A DNA stretch of 64,000 bases from Marsupella aquatica (Eukaryota; Marchantiophyta): positions 8,494,001 to 8,558,000 of the forward strand of contig OZ316892.1 of the NCBI GenBank assembly GCA_973895155.1, given 5' to 3'. Of this stretch, positions 34,307 through 45,877 are shown piece after piece; the first letter of the stretch is position 1, and every line of letters starts with the position of its first letter. The notes under the pieces were generated by a model that was given only the letters and a program-made list of their open reading frames with translations, was not told the origin of the DNA and made no database searches. A program made the position numbers and the translations under genes.

Positions 34307-36436
34307 ATCCTACTAGCTCTACTAGCCGGCCAGCCTATCGTTCACTCGATCCCTCTATTTAAGCAAGCTAGAAAACTGGAAGCTACGTCTGTCTTCGTAG
34401 ACCAGCCCTTTCTACTTCATTTTCGGATACGGCTGTTGCAGTGTTAAAGATTTGAGTAACGGAAGGAGGTGCAGAATGAATGAGTTTCAAGCATGAAGGT
34501 GCCGAACTGAAGTCTCGAACTACAAAAGTACTGCAAGGAGTGTGAACGTCAGTCGGTCGATTGTGTACCGCTGTTAGTATTTCTAAACATAATTGGAAGG
34601 ACATGTGCTTGATGTTATATGCTTGGCAGAGTTTTAGCCCGGAAGTTCTGGACATTCCCTGATGTTAGCTAGCCCGGGATATTAGTTTCCTGTTCAGATT
34701 GCTGTGGTAAATTACGCGTTCGAGCGAGATGGGCTACCTGCAATTATAGATCAGTTGTCTCATGATCTCGTGTAACCTGGCTACTAACTGCACAAACATT
34801 ATCATGAGTTCAGCATTTAGACACGTTTGAATTTGGTGCTAGACGGACACCATCCTCGATGACGACATCTAAGTGTCACGGTTGAAACTGTTCACGCTGT
34901 CATGCTTCCTGGCGTATATAATTTCCAACATACTACGTACAATTATACGAATCCATATTCCATCACTCTTGGTACCTTGACACGGAAACACCTGTGATCG
35001 ATGAGCTCATGAACTCCACATGCTTCAGTTCGTGACATAGCTGCCTGCAATACATTTCTCAACTGCGATAAAACTACAGGTAGAATGTGTCTTGATGTAC
35101 AATTGTAGTCGATCTAGTCTTTTTATAAGATTTACGTTGTTGTTTTTAACAAATTATAGATAGTTCGTACGTCTATGGTATTAATTACCAATACGTCAGT
35201 TATAACATAGATGTGTGTGACTTTAGTATCTCCTGCTGATCCCCATCGCTTGTGCAGCACTCAACATAGTCATACGCTCCTACTTGAAACTCGATCAGTA
35301 GAGCGTAAATACATACGTACCATTAACTTTGTTTCACCTTCCAAATTCCGGCGATTCACGATGAATTGTATGATTATCAGTTACGACTAGAGTAGTAGTA
35401 AGAAAGTTAGGCGATTAAAAAATTCCGACTTCCTCCCGAACTTCCTGAGTGTGTGTATAGTATAATTTGACAATGCGTCCGTGACTCAATCGGTAGTAAT
35501 ATGGTTTCACAGAATACTTTAATCATATCTCCTTGTTTCAACTTTCAAATTCTGGCAATTCACGATATATGAAGTGTATAACAGTGTCGACGAGAGTTAC
35601 GATTACTGTTGTAAGAAAGGCAATTCATAAATTGACACTTCCTGTATAGTATCGACAATAAGTCTGCCACTCAATCGGAGTAGAATGATCATGTGGTCCC
35701 ACAAAACACTTAGTTTATATCCTCAATTTTAGCTTAACAACAGGCGGGAGTTTCTTTGTGCAGGTGTGCATATGAAAAGTTTTTTCTACTTGGATAGCGA
35801 ATTATACTAGCCATAAGATAAGATGCATATAGTATAGGTCACGAGATGGATCATTAGATCGTTTGTCATGATATATGTTGAGTCTCCAGGCCGGGTCACT
35901 AGGACATTTTCTTCAGCCCTCTTCATGGCTCTAATGTTTCACCTGTGAACTATTGGCACTCGTTATCAAAGCGATTATAGACAATCGGTGTAGACCCTGA
36001 GGTATTCTTCTGTCCTATTCTTACCAGAAATTTCACCCCAGCTAGGGGATGCCGGAAATCTCATAACCTCCCAGCCAGGCTGGTCATGCAAGGGACTATG
36101 GACGATAACAATCAACAAAACTGCAAAGAAAACAGTTAAAAGAAACATGTATATTCAAAAGGTATTCCTCAATTTCAACAGAGCATCGTTATTAATTCAT
36201 ACACATTTCACCTTGCCCTGATTCATGCGCATTTATTCTTTATTGGCTGCAATTGGCTGTATAAGCGGGTTTGGTAAAATTTACAATCTGTACGATAGTT
36301 AGCTAGAATCCTGAACTATCAACAAAGGCCACAAACTAAGAACAAATGAAGGAGATGAAGTTAACTGCAAAGTGGCTGAGTGGTATCAATTCACAACCGA
36401 GCTTGAGCCTCTGCTTGCCTTTCTTCTCCAGCTATT
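34307..36436. other. Intergenic, with one tandem duplication
   Basis: AT-rich, no supported ORF. It holds the diverged duplication at 35327-35690, listed separately. Confidence 0.5.
35327..35690. repeat. Diverged two-copy duplication, about 205 bp
   Basis: Both copies contain AAATTC(C/T)GGC(G/A)ATTCACGAT, a GTAAGAAAG block, GACTTCC/GACACTTCC and CACTCAATCGG-like text in the same order. They start near 35330 and 35536. Confidence 0.65.
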
Positions 36437-39400
36437 CTATGGCGTTCGTAATTTGTCTTCGAGCCGCTTTGGGTTCTGCAACCACTTCTTGCCATTGATG
36501 AACCCTATAGAGAGGAAAGGCTTGGCTTGCTTGAAGGTGAGCTGCTCAGACCAGTGCACACGTCCAGTTGAATTGGCCCCTGGCCCTGTACAATTGTACT
36601 CTGCATAAAATACAGTCCTGCATGCATTTTGCCAATTATTAATCATCCAAATTAGCGCATTTAACTTCACAAAAGTCTAGTCCCGAGTTTAGCCCTGTTT
36701 TGATGTTTTAGGAAATCTTAATTATAGCATTTCCCTTCATCCCCATCTCCCCCCTTCACCAGTTGTGAAAAACAGGGTGAGGCAGGGGATCGTACCCTTG
36801 GCAAGAACCCTGGACTGTAGGGGCTCACTGATAGAGAGCTTGAATGGAAGGCTACCTTCATATGTAAGTCCATTTCTCCCAGGCTGAGCATTCAATTCTA
36901 GCAAGCTAATTACCCAACTTAATTACAACAGTTTCTGCAATGGAGTAGCAGTGAATTCGAGGCATTGCATTCATTCCCAAATTTGTTAGAGAGCCATAGA
37001 TAAGGGAGGAAAGACTTCAATATCATTGCACTCTTGAAGCCCTACACTCTTTGACAAGCAAATACAGTCATAGCCATTGAATGGCACAAAACATATAACA
37101 CTTCCATAAAAAATTATTTCTGGAAGATTTTCATTTTTGACATGCTCTCTGGCTTGCAGCTATAAGGATGAAGAGCTCGAGAGAAGAAGAGAAGGGTTGC
37201 AGGGCTTACTTTTCTCGAGAAGGGATGCCCCAGTCGTTCCAGCCCTGAGGAATCACCACCTTGCTCATGAAAGTGTTCGCAAACACAACACGGGAGTCGT
37301 TACCCCATGCACGCCCCAAGAAAGCAGATCCCAGCCCGGTGACCAGAGAACCCACAAACGCAAATCCTGTTTCTAGCGAGGTGGCGTTCCTTTTCTGCGC
37401 AGTTATCGTTCCGTAGGTGCCATTGTTTTCCAGAGCATTCAGATGACAAGCCTGCATATCCACACAGTCGAGGTGCCCATTTCATCCCAATTCAGAGTAC
37501 GTTGACCATGAGAAGCATTCGAAGTTATTTCAGATAGAAATCAGGTGAGTCGATGGCATGTCTCTTTACGTCAGGTCTAAGTAATTTGAATGTGTCAACC
37601 TTGAATGGTTGCAAGCTCAGGATTATAAGTCCATCTATAAACCGATCATAAGAGAATACGAACCTCGAATCAGGTCCAAGAGAGAGAGGGAATCGTGCAG
37701 AGATACGTGTAGAGATTTGTGCAGTGCCTTTTTCATGATTCAAGAGCGCAAAGCCCAGCTACAGCTAATATTTAGTTTACCGTACAGGCTCGACTTTAAT
37801 GCATTACTCCATGTAGCAAGGCTGCGTATACTGCTTCCAATCAAACGACTGGCTCAGGCATACAAAAATTAATGAAGAAATGAATAAGCTCGCTGACTTA
37901 AGTTATTCTGTCTTTCGAAGGCCACTGTCATATTTACTTCTTATATAGCACCCTCTTGAGAAGTTCTACAACAGTGAACAAGTTCTCCAGGTCAGTGCGA
38001 TCGAGCAGCAGCCTGAACAGTTTCGATCGTTTACGGGTGGTCACAGATCTATGGAAGACATGCAGGTTGTGCAGGGCATTCCAGTATCAGTGAGTCAGGG
38101 AAACTCTCTCATCCATTCTCTCACTTACGTCCCAGAATATTGCTCACTTTCGTGGATGTTCAAGCCAATTAACATCGTCCTGAAGCTGATCGAAGATGTA
38201 CATGTGCATCTCCTGGTAAACCAATTGGATGCTGAACGTCATTCAAAGCATCTAGAGTGAACTATGATTACACCAATTCCTAATCAAAGTTACAGATTAA
38301 ATCAGCTGGGAATGTTCTGGTAGTTCTCCTGTCCTGTAGTCTCAATCACCTAGGGCAAACTGAGACTACACGAAATCTTTTAGATTGTTATCAAGAGCTA
38401 AAATCTTCTGGGTCACATCTCATTCAGTGTGCTCTGTGTCATTGAATGCATCTCAGTGGACTTTGTGGACGTTTGTCTAAACCCAGAAATCTCACATAAT
38501 TCCAACCTGCGCGGCTCAGAGCTGGCTGGCCCGTTGGCGAGCGTTTCTTAGTATGTATATATCCACTAGAGATAGCGTCAAGGCATTGACCAACTCTGAA
38601 ATGAAAAAATCGATCGATGCAACTTGATCAATTGAAGCTCATCGGTATGTACAGCACAGTGCGTACCTCGTAGAGAGATCGGCCGTTGCCGAAGACGAAG
38701 TCGATGGTACCTTCAGCGTAGCAGTCCTTGAAGAAGTGGCGACCCATGTGATCGTAGAGAGTGTCCTGCTTGCCATAGAATCTGCAGAAGTAGAAGGCTG
38801 CCATATCCGCGCTCACTCGTAACGCCACTGCCTGCCCTCCAACGGCCCCCGGCAATGGTGTTGGCGCCGTGTTCTACATTTTTCAAGCAATCGATCGATA
38901 ACCACCCGACCACCCCATCCGTAACAGTTAGCAACATAAACTCTATTACTTTATATATCGATAGAAGTTTTGAATAGAATTGTGACTGGGTCAATTTGTA
39001 GACTGAATACTGGGCATACTAAATTTGCCAGACTTTAATTTGAAAGAAATTTTATGGCCGGTCGTCCACTTATTGTTTAAAGACTTTCGGAATTGCAGAC
39101 TGTCCCAAAGCGGATTATCTTCGCCTCGGACGTGAGATTAATTATACTTGAAGCAGCTTCAATTGGGAGGATCAGGCGATTTGGTAAGTAGAAGACCAAG
39201 AGAAATTCCACACACTCCTCTCGGGACTCCTCTTCAACAAGGGAGATACATCAAAGAACTTACGCTGGAGGAAATGATAGAATAAAAGGAAATCAAAGTA
39301 TACACTGAGCACCTGAGAGTCCCAAATGTTGCGAGCTGCTGATTATATTACAAAACAAGAACACTCCGAGGGAAGCCTGACGTATACAGTCAAAGGTGTG

Positions 39401-40289
39401 AGATTGTGAAAATGATCATAAGTACCTTGATTGTAATGTACTTCGCGATGAAGTACTCCGCATTCACAGCTACACTGGCGCTTCCAAAAGTTTTCAAGGG
39501 CAATCCTTTCTTGTTTAGATCAGCTGCTGTTGCGTTAAACTCTATGACAGTGCGGAGTTCGGATCCGTGGTGGTCCGGTCTCTCACCTTCCAACGTGATA
39601 TAACGCTTCTTGGTAGATATAGTCACTTGCTCCCTAACATGGAATCAGGATGGATAGCTTATTGAACAGATCGATCCAACAGAATCAACGACATTTTGTA
39701 GAAATCAAGCTAGTCTGGCATACGTTGGACAGGACACGGTACTCGAACTGTGAAACGAAGACTTTTTTTGTACATGGTAAATAAATCAGAGCCTCATCAA
39801 AAGCAGAGGAGAGTGCTGAAGTTGTACGTGCATACTATTGCTCCATCAATACCTGTAAACGCCGGCTTTGATCTTGATGAGAACGCGTTCCGTGTTCACC
39901 TTAGGGATATCATCTATGGCAGCTTGAATAGATTCAAAATGCCCACTGCCATCCTGAGCCACCACAATGGTGCGCTTGGGCTTGAATCGGTTATACTCCT
40001 TGCCAAGATCCTCCTTCTCCTTCTCGGGCTCCTTCGTTGGGACCAGAGACTCACCAACTCCGGATTCATCAACGTTATCTGACGTAGCGTGGACGTAGTC
40101 TAGCCACTTCCCTAAGTTGCTCCTAGCCTCGTCGCTCACGTGAAAGCTCGTAGAGGCGTAAAACTCCTCCTCTGCTGGGACAGTAGCAGTAGTGCCAGTG
40201 ATTTGCAAGGAAAGGATCGCAGAGAGAACCAAAACTGCTGCTGGAATTACAATAGCCATAGCTGGATCCATCCTCCTCAAGCAACCCAT
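36437..40289 (-). CDS. Pectin methylesterase (pectinesterase)
   Basis: Inferred exons in transcript order are 40289-39853, 39633-39426, 38873-38667, 37451-37210 and 36617-36437. Phases join exactly to 424 aa. The enzyme removes methyl esters from wall homogalacturonan. All five family signatures are present: GVYRE (GxYxE), QAVAL with Gln229, QDTL with Asp252, DFVFG with Asp273, and LGRAW with Arg331. These include the residues assigned to catalysis in carrot PME. The C-terminal block with [13 protein letters not shown] and VHWSEQL is typical. The N-terminus has a hydrophobic stretch at residues about 11-30, a signal peptide or anchor, then an acidic/basic linker with KEPEKEKED. There is no PME-inhibitor pro-domain, so it belongs to the short type. 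No break was seen. Confidence 0.93.
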
Positions 40290-43200
40290 TGCTCTTGTAC
40301 CTCGATCTGTGCAGGAAGATCAAATTAAATCGGTCAATTTCCACTCCATAACTATCAGAACCGGGGCTCAGCTGGTACAAATGCCCCAGGCATAAGACGG
40401 AGGTGTCTAGATATCTAAGCCGGCAAACAGTTGCAAATTTTGCCATGATCTAAATAAACTAGAAAATTGTAACATATGTATGTGAATATACCTATTACAT
40501 CTCGAACATGGCTATAAGTGCATCAACACAAGGTGCTACAGATATGTACATGTAGTTCACCCAATCATACATATGCCTCAGAAAATACATTCTTTATCTT
40601 CATTCCCTTAGAACTGCAGCTGTCCATGCAACAAAGGCGAGACCACTCTCATATACGTTGTTGCCAGTCGGCACGCCAGTCATATATATAGACGTATCGA
40701 GAATGGTTGAGATACTAACATCTGCCGAATTCAATCTCTAACTACAGCACTGGTAGGTTGCGTCGTTGACCGCCTCTGTATCGAACATACATTTTGCAAC
40801 AGACGGTATCGATCAGATGTTCGACATCGAAACGACTGTTGTGAGGGTTTTCACAATCAAGTTGTCAATGCACACGTGTTAGAACAAACGGTGGGATTGC
40901 ATGGTCAGCCTCGTCGTCGTTCCCCTTTTCTACTTTACATTGACGATGAGTCTAGCTTTGTTCTTCCCTATGCTCGAGCTATGAATGCATCAATGCAGTT
41001 CTGAAAGATGACCTGGAGCTAGAATTAATTCCTGATTCGTCAGAGTAAGGAATGCGCTTCTCGTGTTTGACACAGTACATGTCACGTTTTAATGTTCAAT
41101 CTAGAACATTCTGCAGAAAGCACTCGAACTCAAGCTCTTCCAATGCATGCCAGGTTATCAACTTGTTGGCTGGTTTGATGAATCAACTCCTGAAGGACTT
41201 ACCGTTAGTTGAACACTTCATAGTTTATATGGTACATAACAAGACAGCAATTATGCATATCACCCCATTGTTGTCAACAGATTCGGTTGATCATCATTCT
41301 GATCAGTCATGGCGAAGTTAGGACAAGCCGCGCGACCGGATCCAGCTAATACCCGTGTATGATGTCCTACGAGTTATGATCGGATCTGGACTTTAGGGCC
41401 CTGGACGGCTCGACGTACAAGTCTCAATCCCAGATGCCCTGTAGCTAGATCATTTCTGCAGTACAACCCTCTCATGATCGCTACGATAGATCGCTTGCTG
41501 TCTGTAGGTGTCTCTAAATAGAATCTAGCTGCAGGCGTTTAATTAGTCGATTGGCTGTTATTGGGTCAATGTTTTTAGAGCTCGGATGATATCTTAGTGC
41601 TCCTTTGTTTCTCTCCATCAAGGCCTCTGGAGGCAATGGGCAAGCTATAAGCAGACAACGAGATGTCACCGATTTCTTGAAATGTCAGTACCTACATGTT
41701 ATCAACGTTTCATACAAAATTTCCGGCAAGATTCCCGTCTGAGTTGGTGGATGACGTACGCATCCATGCAAGATTACCGTGACCGGAATTAGAAAACTGC
41801 ATTAGTCGTCAGCCGGAGCAGAATTTGAGGTACTGGGTTGACATGACAAACGTCATCTCGTCGAGGCGTCGACAAAATAACATCAGTTAAGCGGTGCTGA
41901 CCAGCTCGATCGATCTCAACGGGGATCTCTACTGATCAGGGATGTGAAATCATGCATAATATTAGGCATGTACGCGTGCCCTGCGTACGTAATGACCGTA
42001 AAGTTATGACTACTTGAGTGTCTGTTGACGGCACGTTGCAGATCAGGTCATCTGGGGTCGTCGAGACCCGAATTCCAAGCATGCTACCTAAAATCCTTCT
42101 GTGCTAGCTATATAAGTCGTATAGCGGGGAAGAACAATGTGTGAGTTGGCTCTTTCCCAAACGGGTGTGGTTGTTTCCCCAATGAAGTTCATCACTGTCG
42201 CGGCTCCAGAACTTCATTGTGACGATGAGCACTCTACTCTCGACAAATTCAGTGGCCCTCCGATTCAAGGAGACAGAGAGACTGAGAGACCCAAACTGAA
42301 CTGGAACGTATGTCACTGCAGCACGAGAAACAAGTTCCATACGGCCCTCACTTCTTTCGAGTACGTAGGGCACGCATAAATGTACAAATGACCAGGTAAA
42401 GTCGATCCTGAAACCCTGGAGCCACCTACAGTCATGCTTAACTACTTCCATCTACTCCCTCGTAGTTACGTCGCATTTTACTAAATGGTTACAGTTTTGG
42501 GTACCAGTCCTGTTGTCCCCGGTACGTGCAGCTTACTTTGGACATTTCTAGCTAGGTGTCAGGATATGGCCGAGGACGGAGCTCGGCAATGAGAAAGATT
42601 TAGAATCATACAATGCTTGGTGGCATGGAGGTTTGGCAGTGAGCTGGACGAAAGTTGATATATGCATGAAGGGAAGTTCAAATAATTATCGCCTATATCA
42701 GCCACGGAATGGCTCATGTCAGCTGAAAGCATCCCGTCTTTAATGGCACTGCACTTGGCTCAGAAGGGACGAAGTATGCACTCACCTAAATTCAATGGAT
42801 AGAAACGTTCGATCGGAAATGCACTCACAATAATCGCCCGGGCAATCGCCTCAGCTAGGAAGGCCAGGCAGATTTCGCAACGGCTTTCTAGATCATACGT
42901 ACGACCACCGAAACCTGCAAAACACAACAATAAACGTACTCAATGTGATTCTCATTCCCATTACGATCGATCTAGACTTGAGGGTGTCAGCCAGCCAACC
43001 TTTTACCAAGCTGTACACACATGCGTTCGGTGTCTGTGGAACTTGTAATGGAACCGATCATACTGTACATAACGTTCTCTCAAGCCAACAAGTGGGCTCC
43101 ATGAGATTAATGTTCGTCGACCGACGACGAAATAGTGTCATTTGATTCGCTCAGACCTGTGCTGCATTTGCGCTTTTCCATGCGCCGACACATGATTTCC

Positions 43201-43447
43201 CGACACATGATTTCTTAAATTGTGGGCTTCCGAACGAAATCGTTCGATGGCGTCGATCCATTCAGCTCTGAACAGACGATATTAGACTTCGACCCGGGGA
43301 TGGATCAATTAAATGTGAAAGACAGGATTCTCAGCTGCACATCTTCACAAAGCTATCAAAACGGCGACACTAAGTACACTACTAAGCCAAAGAGCAGCAC
43401 ATTCCGACTACAAATAATCCTCGGCTCAGCTCCGCTATGAGCGACGA

Positions 43448-43725
43448 CTCAGAAGCAACTACATCAATTCGGAGATCTACTACACTTGTATCAAATTGAC
43501 CACCTCCCGGACCACCTTCGACGGATCGAAATTAAACGGCATGAATGCATCGATTACCGGAATTCAAAGGAAGGAACAAAAATTTCGATTCCACTCAGAA
43601 GGCAACCACATCAATTCGGAAGGACTACTGTACACTTGCATTACACATACTGACCTATCTTCGACGGATCGAAACGGCGTGAATGCATGAATTACCGGAA
43701 TATGGAACAAAAACATCGATTGCAG
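43448..43725. repeat. Two-copy tandem duplication, 146 bp
   Basis: CTCAGAAG(C/G)(A/C)AC..ACATCAATTCGGA starts at 43448 and 43594. Both copies continue through CTTCGACGGATCGAAA, GGC(A/G)TGAATGCAT, ATTACCGGAAT and GGAACAAAAA. Confidence 0.85.
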
Positions 43726-44408
43726 AAAGGGGACATGTTGCATCTGGTCGAAGTAGAACGCACACCTTAGCTCGCTCTGCCGCTCCTTTCGTTTAGAACT
43801 TGGCTGAGCGGCAGGAGAGCGGGCGGGAGTGTAGTTGTCCCCCAGAATTCGGAGTGGAAATCACATCAAGCACCGCCAGCTTAGGTTGCAGCTGGCTGGA
43901 ATGGATGGTCGTTTGCGCGTAGCGTATAACGTGTACAGCAGCTGTCTTAACGGAAGCATCGAGTAATCCATGCCCTTTGAGGACATCGGCAATAAGAGCA
44001 AGGTTACATGCGCGAGGGGGCGAAGAGTGTAATGTCACTCTTACCCAAAACCCTTACACCTCCATTTTTTGACCCCACTTTAAACGTACGTCAAGTAGTT
44101 AATATATGTTAACTAGCCCTATACCAGTGCAAGGAGGGCAGTGCAAGGAGAGCCGGCCCATAGGGAGTTTGGTTGGGATATTTATAGGGTAGGGGGAAGC
44201 ACACATGTGCAAAGGGTGCACATTTCTTCCATCAATGGTCAGGGAAAACAGTTAATCGACAATTGTGGATCTTTTGTGCCCAGGAACTTTTTTGTATTGG
44301 AACGAAAGACAAAAAAAAAAGGCGGGATCCCTTATTATAGTTGGAGATGCCACATCAACTTAAGTTAATGCTCCCCACTTTTCTTGGGTGACTGCCCTCC
44401 CCAATTTT

Positions 44409-44645
44409 CTTGGGTCCTGTGCACTGATCGCCCAGTCCCTGATACGTGCTACCCGCTCCGGCCTGATCAGCTTCAGTTTGTGTTTTGGCCCCTTTACGTT
44501 TCTTTGCATCCATTCTTGGGGTCTGTACTCTGCTCGCCCAGTGCCTCATGCGTGTTGCCCACTCCGGCCTGATCAGCTTTGGTTTGTGTTGTGACATTTA
44601 TTTTGGGTTTGTGCTTTGGCACCCTTTACATTTCCTTGCACCCAA
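44409..44645. repeat. Two-copy tandem duplication, about 107 bp
   Basis: TTCTTGGG(T/G)(C/T) starts near 44409 and 44514. Both copies contain CGCCCAGTNCCT, CTCCGGCCTGATCAGCTT and GTTTGTGTT, and end in TTTGGC..CCCTTTAC.TTTC.TTGCA.CCA. The second copy has an insertion near 44590. Confidence 0.8.
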
Positions 44646-45447
44646 TCTGTCATTGGAAGCTTAAGTCATGGTTACCACTCACAATGTCAAACGTGAACTT
44701 GTGACTGTTTACATACTGATAGACAAACTTGAACTTTAGAGTTTCATTGCGGATTTCATTGCCAAAGCAATAATCACAACTCTTGTCGGGACTTAGGGGA
44801 TGTAGATGGAGGTCCCAATCACGTGGAGTGTTTCAAAGGCTTGAACATGACCCACAAACTCAAGAAAAAAATGGGAAACTTTTAACCTCCACTACTTTGG
44901 ATATCCTTGGTTAAAAACATTATTTTACGATTCTATATAGTGTTCTTTCACAAAACAATTTAGCTCATTCCTTTAGAACAAATAAATTGATAGTACTCTT
45001 TGTGGCACATGATGTTCCCTTTATAAATAAGACTAGTCCCAACTCTAGCTTATGTTCCCTTTAGAAATAAGAGCCCCGACTACCGGTTCTTTGAACATGA
45101 ATGAGTTGAGGACAATATAGTGTACACAAAATATATTCCCTAGTGTAATAAAAATATTGTATCAATAGACAAACCTCACTTGAGAGATTTCTCCATCAAG
45201 AGGAAGGTCCAGCATACAAAGTTTCATGGCTAAAAATTAGAGGCAAGGGTCGGGAAACCAAACCAGCTGAAAATTAAAACAAATTGCACTACAATTTACC
45301 AAACACATTTTTTTTATGCCTCTATTCACATTTCCTCTGGGTCGTACTCTTGTTATGTTCCATTATTCTTTTGATAATTTGTAAGAAAAGAAATTAAGAT
45401 TTTTCTTTTATTATAAACTAGCTCAATACCCGTGCGTTGCACAAAAG

Positions 45448-45715
45448 AAGTCGTGGCGGCCAAGATGTCGTGTCGGCCAAGATATCGTTGAGAGAAAAAG
45501 ATGTGTTGGCCAAGATGTCGTTGAGAAAAAAAGATGTCATGTCCGCCAAAAAGTCATGGAGAGAAAAGATGTCATGCCGGCCAAGCGGTCGTGGAGAGAA
45601 AAGATGTTGTGCCAGCCAAGAGGTCGTGGAGAGAAAAGATGTCGTGCCGGCCAAGAGGTGTTGAGAGAAAAGATGTTATGCTGCCCAAGAAGTTGTTGAG
45701 AAAAAAATTGACTAA
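45448..45715. repeat. About 36-bp tandem repeat near the Helitron 3' end
   Basis: About seven units of GTCGTGCCGGCCAAGAGGTC followed by GTGGAGAGAAAAGAT, with substitutions. The repeat starts within 30 bp of the Helitron 3' terminus and lies between it and the helicase stop codon. Confidence 0.88.
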
Positions 45716-45877
45716 GTATAAAAATGTTGTGAGTACAATATGGTCAATAAGTAAAAGATGTCATTAGTCAAAGACATTATGAAGTAAAAGATGTTGTTAA
45801 ATACAAAAGTGAAAGAATAACATTCACACTTGATACAATATTTTGAAGAGAATACACATGATAAGGTCTTTATTGAT

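Larger units (their letters stand above)
40290..45417. other. Intergenic, no supported gene
   Basis: About 5 kb without a convincing ORF; the longest frames (about 115 aa) lack motifs. The first few hundred bases are presumably the promoter of the pectin methylesterase gene. Two tandem duplications (43448-43725, 44409-44645) are listed separately. Confidence 0.5.
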
